From NCBI GenBank assembly GCA_030612945.1, contig JAUWMY010000136.1, forward strand, positions 1-6,760: 6,760 nt of DNA, written 5' to 3'. Shown one piece after another: positions 1 through 6,171 of this stretch (the first letter of the stretch is position 1; the number at the start of each line of letters is the position of its first letter). The notes below the pieces were generated by a model. The model worked only from the letters and a program-made list of their open reading frames with translations, ran no database searches and was not told the origin of the DNA. Source of the DNA: Desulfobacteraceae bacterium. Its GTDB lineage: Bacteria; Desulfobacterota; DSM-4660; Desulfatiglandales; Desulfatiglandaceae. The translations under genes were made by a program, and so were the position numbers.

Positions 1-1305
1 ACAGACCCCCTGGCCTATGCCGATTGCGGGAGGGGCGGTGTTGCCATTGATACACTGGAGGACATGCGCATTCTTTTTGACGGTATAGCGCTTGAAAAGG
101 TCAGCAGTTCCCTTGTCACCTGCCAGCCCATCTGCAATATCACTGTCCAGTCCATGTATTTTGCCAACGCCAAAAACCGCGGTGTTCCGTTAAACAAACT
201 TATTGGGACGAGTCAAAACGATTTTTTAATGGAGACATGCATGGCAACTGCTCCGGGTGTATTGCCTCCAGAGGCATCTTTTAAGCTAAGCTGTGACGCC
301 ATTGAGTATTGCGCCAGATATGCACAGCGCTGGAATCCCATAAGTTTTGCCGGCTATAACTACAGGGAAACCGGATGTACTGCTGACCAGGAAATAGCCT
401 TTGTTATTGCAAACGCTATTGCATGTTCTGAGGAGCTTATCAGAAGGGGATTAGATGTTGACAGTTTTGCTCCAAGGCTCAGTTTCTTTCTGAACTGTCA
501 TAACGATTTTTTTGAAGAAATCGCTAAGTGCCGTGCTGCCAGAAGGATCTGGTACAGAGTAATGAACGATCGGTTCAAGGCAAAGAACCCTCGATCCAAG
601 ACACTTAGGTTTCATGTTCAGACAGCGGGAGTTGCCCTGACAGCTCAACAACCGTTAAACAACATAGCACGATCTGCATACCACGCCCTTGCAGCGGTGT
701 TGGGTGGGGCACAGTCCGTTCATATAGATGCTTATGATGAAGCGCTCTGTATCCCAACCGAACTTTCCGCGCTTACAGCCCTCCGGTCCAATCAGATTTT
801 ACAGTTAGAAACCAGGGTAACCCAAACGATAGATCCTCTGGGCGGATCTTATTTTGTGGAGTCCTTGACCAATGAACTGGAGAAAAAAATAGTGGCACTT
901 CTGGATGAAGTTGATCAACTCGGCGGTATTGTCAAGGTAACGGAGACGGGCTGGATACACAAGAAGATTGCCGACTCGTCTTATGAATACCAGCAGGCCA
1001 TTGAAACAGGTAAGATGCCTATCGTAGGTGTCAATTGCTACCGGGTAGAAGATGAGGTACTTCCCATAGAGCTTTTTGAGGTGCCGGAAACACTTCAGAT
1101 CCAGGAGGAGCGGCTTAACAGGGTAAAAAAAGAACGTAATGATTTGGAAGTGCAACGCGCACTGGATGCGATTTCCCGCTGTTGTGATGAAGATAAGAAT
1201 CTGATGGAGGTAATAGTAGAAGCAGTTCAAGCATTTGTGACTGAAGGAGAGATAACATCTGTGCTGAAGAGCAACTATGGAACGTGGAACCCACCGCTCT
1301 TCTGA
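1..1305 (+). CDS. B12-dependent acyl-CoA mutase, large (catalytic) subunit, 5'-partial
   Basis: This is the TIM-barrel catalytic subunit of a methylmalonyl-CoA-mutase-family enzyme, which rearranges the carbon skeleton of an acyl-CoA by a radical mechanism using adenosylcobalamin. The frame is open from base 1, and the codons before the ATG at 64 encode conserved family sequence (GGVAIDTLEDM), so the true start is upstream; roughly the first 120 residues of a usual ~560-residue subunit are missing. Counting from the ATG at 64, family landmarks are GTSQND (48-53), FAPRLSFF (135-142), AKNPRS (173-178), QTAG (186-189), LTAQQP (192-197) and DPLGGSY (257-263). It ends without a cobalamin domain, which is supplied by the next gene 25 bp on. 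Aligned with methylmalonyl-CoA mutase, the position of substrate-binding Arg207 holds Ala61 or a neighbour, and His244 is Asn99. It is therefore probably neither a methylmalonyl-CoA mutase nor a standard isobutyryl or 2-hydroxyisobutyryl enzyme. The family call is very sure; the substrate is unknown. Confidence 0.95.
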   Translation, partial: TDPLAYADCGRGGVAIDTLEDMRILFDGIALEKVSSSLVTCQPICNITVQSMYFANAKNRGVPLNKLIGTSQNDFLMETCMATAPGVLPPEASFKLSCDAIEYCARYAQRWNPISFAGYNYRETGCTADQEIAFVIANAIACSEELIRRGLDVDSFAPRLSFFLNCHNDFFEEIAKCRAARRIWYRVMNDRFKAKNPRSKTLRFHVQTAGVALTAQQPLNNIARSAYHALAAVLGGAQSVHIDAYDEALCIPTELSALTALRSNQILQLETRVTQTIDPLGGSYFVESLTNELEKKIVALLDEVDQLGGIVKVTETGWIHKKIADSSYEYQQAIETGKMPIVGVNCYRVEDEVLPIELFEVPETLQIQEERLNRVKKERNDLEVQRALDAISRCCDEDKNLMEVIVEAVQAFVTEGEITSVLKSNYGTWNPPLF

Positions 1306-1330
1306 TTTTTGAAATTTTGTTAGGGAGAAA

Positions 1331-1726
1331 ATGAGATATATGAAAAAAGCGATCAGAGTCGTGATAGCGCGCCTTGGCATGGATGCCCACTGGAGAGGGA
1401 GTGTCGTTGTGGCCCGTGCCCTGCGTGACGCCGGAATGGAAGTGATATATTTAGGCAACCAGATGCCGGAGACTATTGTTGAAACCGCCATTCATGAGGA
1501 TGTAGATGTCATCGGCTTGAGCACTCTCTCCGGGAATCATTTGATATTGGCGCCGGAGGTTGCCAGGTTACTAAAAGAAAAGGGAATGAATGAGTCTACC
1601 GTGATTCTTGGGGGTACCATACCCCCTGATGATGTCCCAAAACTAAAAGAGGCAGGCATAGCAGAGGTTTTCGGCCCAGGGACACCGCTGGAAAGAATCG
1701 TTAACTTTGTATCCGGATCAAAGTAG
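1331..1726 (+). CDS. B12-binding small subunit of acyl-CoA mutase
   Basis: This 131-residue protein is a stand-alone cobalamin-binding domain of the methylmalonyl-CoA-mutase C-terminal type. It binds adenosylcobalamin with the lower axial base displaced by a protein histidine and docks on the large subunit encoded just upstream. The signature DxHxxG is present as Asp18-Ala-His20-Trp-Arg-Gly23, followed by Ser64-Thr-Leu66 and the Gly94-Gly95 turn, all at the usual spacing for a Rossmann-like B12 domain. The length matches small subunits of split mutases such as HcmB, IcmB and archaeal MCM beta. Two ATGs compete: 1331, only 3 nt after GGGAG (1323-1327), and in-frame 1340 at 12 nt; the first is used here, but the second is possible and would remove only three residues. 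No residue looks abnormal, so the cofactor machinery appears intact even though the catalytic subunit's pocket is altered. Confidence 0.95.
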   Translation: MRYMKKAIRVVIARLGMDAHWRGSVVVARALRDAGMEVIYLGNQMPETIVETAIHEDVDVIGLSTLSGNHLILAPEVARLLKEKGMNESTVILGGTIPPDDVPKLKEAGIAEVFGPGTPLERIVNFVSGSK

Positions 1727-1801
1727 ACTTGAAAGCTGGCTGATAAAATTGCCTGACGGAGAAAGATTTTAGGTTTATCCGTTTTATGGGTTCCGATGTT
1801 A

Positions 1802-1839
1802 GGGGTATAGTTTGATGGGTACCAAATGTTTGATACCCC
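1802..1839. repeat. Inverted repeat / stem-loop in the leader before the HMGCS-DUF35 gene
   Basis: GGGGTAT (1802-1808) is exactly complementary to ATACCCC (1833-1839), giving a 7-bp stem whose 24-nt loop contains a small inner hairpin (TGG 1816-1818 with CCA 1822-1824). TTTGAT occurs twice in the same element (1811-1816, 1829-1834), and TGATACC recurs at 1831-1837 and 1841-1847, exactly 10 bp apart. There is no T-run after the stem, so it does not look like an intrinsic terminator. It lies in the 198-bp non-coding gap between the mutase small subunit and the next gene. It could be an operator region, a processing site in a polycistronic message, or a small degenerate repeat; no convincing sigma-70 promoter was seen around it. 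Confidence 0.5.
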
Positions 1840-1907
1840 GTGATACCGGATACTGGATGAATAGACAGACTATTTTTAACCACCTAATGAGCTCTGTAGA
1901 ATAAAAG

Positions 1908-1914
1908 AAGGAGG
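1908..1914 (+). promoter_or_regulatory. Shine-Dalgarno site selecting a GTG start
   Basis: AAGGAGG lies 10 nt before the GTG at 1925. It is a near-perfect anti-16S match and supports GTG 1925 as the start. The encoded N-terminus (MKGITAYGIYVP) then begins exactly at the first beta strand of the HMGCS/thiolase-fold family, as expected. Confidence 0.8.
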
Positions 1915-1924
1915 AATAGATAAA

Positions 1925-3370
1925 GTGAAAGGAATTACTGCTTACGGAATCTATGTGCCGTACTACCGGATGAAACGTGAGGTCATTCTCAAGGCTATGG
2001 GGTGGTTCAACCCTGGTATTGCCGGGCTGGCAAAAGGGGAAAAAGCCGTTGCAAATTATGATGAAGACAGCATCACCCTGGCCGTTGCTGCTGGAATGGA
2101 TTGCTTTACGGACATTGACAGGGAAAATATTCGCGGCCTGTATCTTGCCTCAACTACTTATCCCAATAAAGAAAGGGGAAATGCCTCCATTGCCAGCGGA
2201 GCACTGAACCTCTCTTCAAATGTAAGAACTGCTGATTATTCCGGGTGTCTTAAGTCAGGCACAACTGCCCTTATATCGGCCTTGAATGAGGCCAATTCGC
2301 AAACAACCATGGTCTGTGCATCTGATTGCCGTCTGGGTAAGGCCGGCGGCGCCCAGGAGCAACTGCTTGGAGATGGAGCCGCAGCCGTTGTGGTTGGGAA
2401 TGATGGAGTTATTGCTTCCCTTATTGGTCATTATTCTCTTTCTTATGATTTTGCAGACAATCGACGGAGCGACTCGGATAAGTTTATTAGATCCTGGGAA
2501 GAGAGATGGGTTCGGGAGGCCGGATACTTCAAAATGATTCCGGAAGCAATTGAAGGTCTCCTCTCTAAGTGCGGACTAAAAATGGATGAGATTGACAAGG
2601 TGGTTTATCCCCCTGTGGCCATAAGAGATCATGTGGCAATGACCAAAACCCTTGGCCTGGAACCTGATAAGGTTCAGGCGCATCTGCTTGATACGGTTGG
2701 GAATACGGGATCAGCCCATCCTTTGATCATGCTGATAGGTGCACTGGAAGAAGCCCGTCCAGGCGATAGGATTATGGTGGTAAGCTATGGGAGCGGTTGC
2801 GATGCCCTGTTGTTTCAGGTCACAGAAGAGATAGAGAAGCTGAAAAGCCGGACGAAGCTAAAGGATAACCTGGACTACAAAGGCGAGCTCGACAATTACA
2901 CAAAATATCTTTCATTCAAGGGGATGCTGGAAAAAGAGATCGGAATACGAGGTGAAGAGGTCGCTCCTACCAGCCTGTCCCTTGCGTGGAGAGAACGAAA
3001 CGCGATTTTGAGGCTGGTTGGCTCAAGATGCAAGGCCTGTGGAACCCCCCAATTTCCAAGGGAGACGGTGTGTATAAACCCTGATTGTGGGGCAGTGGAT
3101 GAGATGGAGGATTATTCTTTCTCGGACAAGACGGGTCATCTCTTTACCTTTACTGCAGATCACCTGACATTTTCTGAAGACCCGCCGGCCCTGTATGGCA
3201 TCATTGATTTCGAAGGGGGTGGGAGATACTGGTTTGATATTACGGATTGTACCCTGGAATCATTAGAGGTGGGGCAACCTGTTCAAATGACCTTTAGAAG
3301 CAGATATCTGGATGAGGCTCGTGGTCTTACCGGTTACTTCTGGAAGGCAATGCCTTTTAAGAGCAAATAG
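1925..3370 (+). CDS. HMG-CoA-synthase-like protein fused to C-terminal DUF35 (zinc ribbon + OB fold)
   Basis: Residues 1-300 have the HMG-CoA-synthase/KAS-III thiolase fold: first strand GITAYGIYVP, nucleophile context ADYSGCLKSGT with Cys108, GDGAAAVVV (149-157), the VGNTGSAHP loop with Asn260, and SYGSG (287-291). Residues 365-478 are a DUF35 domain, with a zinc ribbon of Cys369, Cys372, Cys383 and Cys388 followed by an OB fold. In archaea a separate DUF35 protein bridges HMG-CoA synthase and acetoacetyl-CoA thiolase, and BbsA does this for the BbsB thiolase; here it is fused and the thiolase gene follows 101 bp later, so a similar complex is likely. By alignment, the catalytic Glu of HMG-CoA synthase (S. 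aureus E79) is Thr77 and the catalytic His (H233) is Pro229, so ordinary HMG-CoA synthesis is doubtful. It may be a structural or substrate-channelling partner of the thiolase, or an acyltransferase of new specificity. The fold is certain; the reaction is not known. Confidence 0.9.
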   Translation: MKGITAYGIYVPYYRMKREVILKAMGWFNPGIAGLAKGEKAVANYDEDSITLAVAAGMDCFTDIDRENIRGLYLASTTYPNKERGNASIASGALNLSSNVRTADYSGCLKSGTTALISALNEANSQTTMVCASDCRLGKAGGAQEQLLGDGAAAVVVGNDGVIASLIGHYSLSYDFADNRRSDSDKFIRSWEERWVREAGYFKMIPEAIEGLLSKCGLKMDEIDKVVYPPVAIRDHVAMTKTLGLEPDKVQAHLLDTVGNTGSAHPLIMLIGALEEARPGDRIMVVSYGSGCDALLFQVTEEIEKLKSRTKLKDNLDYKGELDNYTKYLSFKGMLEKEIGIRGEEVAPTSLSLAWRERNAILRLVGSRCKACGTPQFPRETVCINPDCGAVDEMEDYSFSDKTGHLFTFTADHLTFSEDPPALYGIIDFEGGGRYWFDITDCTLESLEVGQPVQMTFRSRYLDEARGLTGYFWKAMPFKSK

Positions 3371-3471
3371 AAAAATATTCAAGTTATACAATCGCTTCGC
3401 AGTTTTATGTAACGCAGTCTTAGAAACGGAATAGATCATGCGGTCAAGTTCATTAAAAAGGAGTAATAGAA

Positions 3472-4674
3472 ATGTCTGAAGGTATAAAAAACAAGGTGGC
3501 AATCATTGGAATGGGCTGCACCAGATTTGGAGAGCACTGGGATAGAAGTGCTGAGTCTTTAACCGTTGAGGCATTTGAAGAGGCGATCTCTGATGCAGGG
3601 ATTGAAAAGAAGGATATCGATGCGGCCTGGTTTTCGAGCTGTTTTGATGAAGTCAATGTTGGGAAAAGCGCCATACCTTTGGCAGGCGCCCTGAAACTGC
3701 CATTTATCCCGATAACCAGGGTAGAGAACTTTTGCGCCAGTGGTACCGAGGCTATTCGGGCGGCCAGTTATGCTGTGGCCTCAGGGGCGTGTGACATTGC
3801 CCTGGCCCTCGGGGTTGAAAAACTCAAGGATATCGGCTATGGCGGCCTGCCTGATTTCAGCCAGCTTCGGGGCATATACAATCGACAGGTATTTCCGAAC
3901 GTTACGGCACCCGGTCAATTCGCCATGTTGGCCACCAAGTATTTTGACAGATATGGTCTCAGCCGGGATGAGGGTAAAAGGACCCTGGCCAAAATATCTG
4001 CAAAAAGTCACGCAAACGGCGCGCTGACTCCTAAGGCCCATCTAAGGAGAAAGGTGGATGTGGAAACCATTATGAATGCCCCCATGATTGCCTGGCCTCT
4101 GGGACTTTTTGATTGTTGTGGCGTGACCGAAGGAGCCGCAGCCGCCATTATTGTGCGGGCAGATGATGCCAAGGCCTTTCGGCCGGATCCGATTTATTCC
4201 AAGGCCTTACAGATCGCTGTCAGCCCGGAAGAGGAGTACAGATATCAGAAATGGGATGGGACACATGTGGAGACAACATACCGTTGTGGTGTAAAGGCAT
4301 ACGAAGAGGCGGGAGTAAAAAATCCTCGTGAAGAGATAAGTATGATGGAAGTACATGACTGCTTTTCCATAACAGAGCTGGTGATATATGAAGATCTGCA
4401 AATCTCCCCCAGGGGAAAGGCCAAAGAAGATGTTGATGCAGGCTTTTATGAGTTGGATGGACAGTTACCCTGTCAATCCGATGGGGGGCTAAAGAGTTTT
4501 GGGCACCCCATCGGTGCCTCCGGGATAAGAATGGCCTATGAAGTATACAAGCAACTCCAGGGGAAATGCGAGGAACGGCAGATAAAAAACCCTCGACTTG
4601 GCCTTACGCAAAATCTGGGAGGGTTCCCGGCTAACTGTGTCATTGGGGTAACTATCTGGGGAAATGAGCTGTAA
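3472..4674 (+). CDS. Thiolase of the SCP-x / BbsB type
   Basis: This 400-residue cytosolic thiolase would cleave a 3-oxoacyl-CoA with CoA, the last step of the spiral encoded here. The nucleophile is Cys88 in NFCASGTEA. The SCP-x-type motif His295-Asp-Cys297-Phe (EVHDCFSITEL) and the GHPIGASG loop with His345 (344-351) are intact, and the C-terminus carries NLGGFPANC with Cys389. Thiolases of this subgroup (BbsB, SCP-x, archaeal acetoacetyl-CoA thiolase, and the related aldolase Ltp2) generally work with a DUF35 protein, which is the C-terminal domain of the preceding gene. Because Cys88, the HDCF motif and the GHP His are all present, a true thiolase is more likely than an Ltp2-like retro-aldolase. 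AAGGAG (3458-3463) lies 8 nt before the ATG. The substrate could be simple acetoacetyl-CoA or a branched or aryl 3-oxoacyl-CoA; nothing visible decides this. Confidence 0.93.
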   Translation: MSEGIKNKVAIIGMGCTRFGEHWDRSAESLTVEAFEEAISDAGIEKKDIDAAWFSSCFDEVNVGKSAIPLAGALKLPFIPITRVENFCASGTEAIRAASYAVASGACDIALALGVEKLKDIGYGGLPDFSQLRGIYNRQVFPNVTAPGQFAMLATKYFDRYGLSRDEGKRTLAKISAKSHANGALTPKAHLRRKVDVETIMNAPMIAWPLGLFDCCGVTEGAAAAIIVRADDAKAFRPDPIYSKALQIAVSPEEEYRYQKWDGTHVETTYRCGVKAYEEAGVKNPREEISMMEVHDCFSITELVIYEDLQISPRGKAKEDVDAGFYELDGQLPCQSDGGLKSFGHPIGASGIRMAYEVYKQLQGKCEERQIKNPRLGLTQNLGGFPANCVIGVTIWGNEL

Positions 4675-4720
4675 TTTGGCTTTAAAGCAAAGCAAAAAAA
4701 CAGATGTAACAATCGAGAAT

Positions 4721-4724
4721 GGAG
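4721..4724 (+). promoter_or_regulatory. Shine-Dalgarno site deciding the dehydrogenase start
   Basis: GGAG is placed 6 nt before the ATG at 4731. An earlier in-frame ATG at 4719 overlaps this site and has only a poor CGAG (4714-4717) upstream. The start at 4731 also gives the usual FabG N-terminus (MEFKDKVVLVTG). Confidence 0.7.
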
Positions 4725-4730
4725 TTAGAT

Positions 4731-5471
4731 ATGGAGTTTAAGGACAAAGTCGTATTGGTTACTGGTTCGGCCCAGGGGATTGGTAAGACAGCGGCTATCG
4801 CCTTTGCAAGAGAAGGCGGGATTGTTGTGCTCAATGATGTAAACAAGGAGCTGCTGAATGAAACAGAAAGAGAGGTGGAAAAGATTGGCGCAAAGTGTTT
4901 GAGTGTTGTGGCCAATACTGCTGTACTATCCGAAGTTGAGGGCATGTTTAATCGCGTAGTTGAGCAATTCGGTCGTCTGGATGTCCTGGTTAACAATGCC
5001 GGTATCACCAGGAATGGTTTTATACACAAGATGACAGAACAGCAGTGGAGACAGGTCATTGACGTAAATCTAACAGGTGTCTTCTTTTGTCTCCAGTCCG
5101 CCGCCAAAATAATGAGAAATGCCGGCAGGGGTAGAATTATAAATATTTCTTCCGCCGCAAGATTCGGCAATATGGGACAGGTCAATTACTCTGCCTCTAA
5201 GGCTGGTGTTGTGGGCCTCACTCGAACAGCGGCCAGGGAGCTGGCCAGTAAGAACGTTCTGGTAAACGCCATTTCACCCGGTCCAATTAACACAGAAATG
5301 CTACAGGCTGTGCCTGAAAAGGCATTGCAAAAGATTCTTGCTCCAATTCCCCTTAATAGAGTTGGAGAGCCCGAGGAGTTGTGTAATCTGATCCTTTTCC
5401 TTGCATCTGAAAAGGCTTCCTATATTACCGGCCAGGTCATTAACTGCGATGGTGGCTGGTTTATGGCTTGA
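4731..5471 (+). CDS. Short-chain dehydrogenase/reductase, FabG-like, probable 3-hydroxyacyl-CoA dehydrogenase
   Basis: This is a 246-residue classical SDR. The nucleotide-binding motif is Thr11-Gly12...Gly16-Ile-Gly18, NNAG is at 88-91, and the catalytic set is Asn113, Ser140, Tyr153 and Lys157 (YSASK), followed by the PGP turn (183-185). Asp36 at the end of strand 2 favours NAD(H) over NADP(H), which suits an oxidative catabolic role rather than fatty-acid synthesis. In this cluster it would oxidise the hydroxyacyl-CoA made by the hydratase to the 3-oxoacyl-CoA used by the thiolase, like BbsC/BbsD, although only one SDR is encoded here while BbsCD uses two. A start at 4719 would add four residues but is less well supported. 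An alternative is a FabG-type reductase recruited for something else; the position between thiolase and hydratase makes that less likely. Family membership is certain, the substrate inferred. Confidence 0.93.
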   Translation: MEFKDKVVLVTGSAQGIGKTAAIAFAREGGIVVLNDVNKELLNETEREVEKIGAKCLSVVANTAVLSEVEGMFNRVVEQFGRLDVLVNNAGITRNGFIHKMTEQQWRQVIDVNLTGVFFCLQSAAKIMRNAGRGRIINISSAARFGNMGQVNYSASKAGVVGLTRTAARELASKNVLVNAISPGPINTEMLQAVPEKALQKILAPIPLNRVGEPEELCNLILFLASEKASYITGQVINCDGGWFMA

Positions 5472-5532
5472 TCCATTCTGTCATGTTTTTCAGCGCAAAC
5501 GCGCAGAGAACACAAATAAGTAATCTTGATCC

Positions 5533-5642
5533 GATGGGTTTCGTTAATTTCACATAATTTGCATATCATGCGAAGCAGGCTAAATCAGGTTTAAACAGCG
5601 AAATACATCCCGCGTTCTGTGGGACTCAACCCATCCTACAGA
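5533..5642. repeat. Inverted-repeat-bounded intergenic element with competing hairpins
   Basis: In the 227-bp gap between the SDR and the first MaoC gene, GATGGGTT (5533-5540) is repeated inverted as AACCCATC (5628-5635), bounding about 100 bp. Inside are GCAT-atc-ATGC (5561-5571) and hairpin A, TCCCGC (5608-5613) with GTGGGA (5619-5624) around a 5-nt loop. Hairpin B pairs TCTGTGGGA (5616-5624) with TCCTACAGA (5634-5642), 9 bp including one G-T, and cannot form together with A. The termini resemble a GTAGGATGGGTT...AACCCATC sequence that, from memory, recurs between genes in many bacterial genomes, so a small non-autonomous repeat is the first guess. No T-run follows, so it is not an obvious terminator, and no ORF was recognised in it. 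Confidence 0.5.
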
Positions 5643-5687
5643 GAGCTTTAAGAATTTAACCGCACAGGTCGAAAGAAATTTTAGTAT

Positions 5688-5696
5688 GGGGGGGGA
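5688..5696 (+). promoter_or_regulatory. G8 tract acting as ribosome-binding region of the first MaoC gene
   Basis: Eight consecutive G (5688-5695) followed by A lie 3-10 nt before the TTG at 5699 and are the only purine-rich site available. The tract can pair with the anti-Shine-Dalgarno in several registers, partly through G-U pairs. An ATG at 5686-5688 overlaps its first base but is out of frame with the gene (offset 13). Confidence 0.5.
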
Positions 5697-5698
5697 TA

Positions 5699-6142
5699 TT
5701 GGCAGATAAGAGCAAAATAGGAAAGAAGTATACTTTCACATGGCAGGTAGAAAGGGAAAAAATCAGAGAATTGGTGGAGGCCATAGGGGATAATAATCCA
5801 AATTACAGGGATCCCGAAGCGGCACAGAGACAGGGATACAAAGACATGGTGGCGCCACCCACTTTCGCCACTGTTCCAATTCTCTGGACCGGGACATTAT
5901 TTCAGGCATTCGATGATCTTAACATAGAACTCAGCCGCATTATGCATGCTGAGCAAAGTTATGAGTATTACCACGAGATTTTTCCGGGTGACAGCCTGAA
6001 GGGGATTGCAGAGGTCAAAAAAATAACAGAAAAAAAAGGCAAATCCGGAAAACTCGAATTCATTGAGTTTGAAACTATTTACACCAATCAGCATGACGAA
6101 ACAGTTGTAAAAGAAAATATGCTTGTGGTTGAAAGGTCATGA
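5699..6142 (+). CDS. MaoC N-type (FAS1-like) hot-dog protein, probable non-catalytic hydratase subunit
   Basis: This 147-residue single hot-dog domain is of the MaoC_dehydrat_N type, like HadA/HadC of mycobacteria and ChsH subunits. Visible signatures are AIGDNNPNYRDPEAA (28-42), APPTF (52-56) and MHAEQSYEY (82-90) followed by PGD (96-98). Where catalytic MaoC proteins have D-x-N-P-x-H, this one has Asn-Pro-Asn-Tyr36, so the active-site His is replaced; such subunits hold the acyl chain while the partner does catalysis. The partner is the next gene, 29 nt downstream. The start is TTG 5699: the frame is closed by TAA at 5657-5659 and no ATG or GTG lies between, while the next in-frame Met (residue 50) would delete the GDNNP motif. 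Together the pair should hydrate an enoyl-CoA, most likely giving an (R)-3-hydroxyacyl-CoA. Confidence 0.88.
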   Translation: MADKSKIGKKYTFTWQVEREKIRELVEAIGDNNPNYRDPEAAQRQGYKDMVAPPTFATVPILWTGTLFQAFDDLNIELSRIMHAEQSYEYYHEIFPGDSLKGIAEVKKITEKKGKSGKLEFIEFETIYTNQHDETVVKENMLVVERS

Positions 6143-6171
6143 TTATTAAGAGGAAGGTGGAAATCTGGTAA

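Noticed and set aside
64..66. ATG at 64 as the true start of the mutase large subunit
   Set aside because: The 21 upstream codons in frame encode conserved mutase sequence (DTLEDM preceded by GGVAI), and the N-terminal third of the barrel would be missing; the gene is cut by the window edge.
805..1491. 228-codon minus-strand ORF across the mutase genes
   Set aside because: It lies antisense to two well-conserved mutase genes, has a low-complexity Phe/Leu/Tyr-rich product with no recognisable family, and no ribosome site; a shadow frame.
1..1726. Methylmalonyl-CoA mutase of the propionate pathway
   Set aside because: The carboxylate-binding Arg and the conserved active-site His are not at the expected positions, and the neighbours are beta-oxidation genes rather than epimerase, carboxylase or MeaB.
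1874..1902. Possible promoter TTTTAA ... TAGAAT before the HMGCS-DUF35 gene
   Set aside because: The -35 match is poor and the implied start of transcription would fall in the Shine-Dalgarno site, leaving no leader.
4682..5185. 167-codon minus-strand ORF antisense to the SDR
   Set aside because: Ser/Thr/Leu-rich translation typical of the antisense frame of a Rossmann-fold gene; the + strand frame has all SDR motifs.
5493..5504. GCGC-AAAC-GCGC hairpin just after the SDR as a terminator
   Set aside because: Only a 4-bp stem and no T-run on the + strand; the T-run lies on the wrong side for transcription of this operon.
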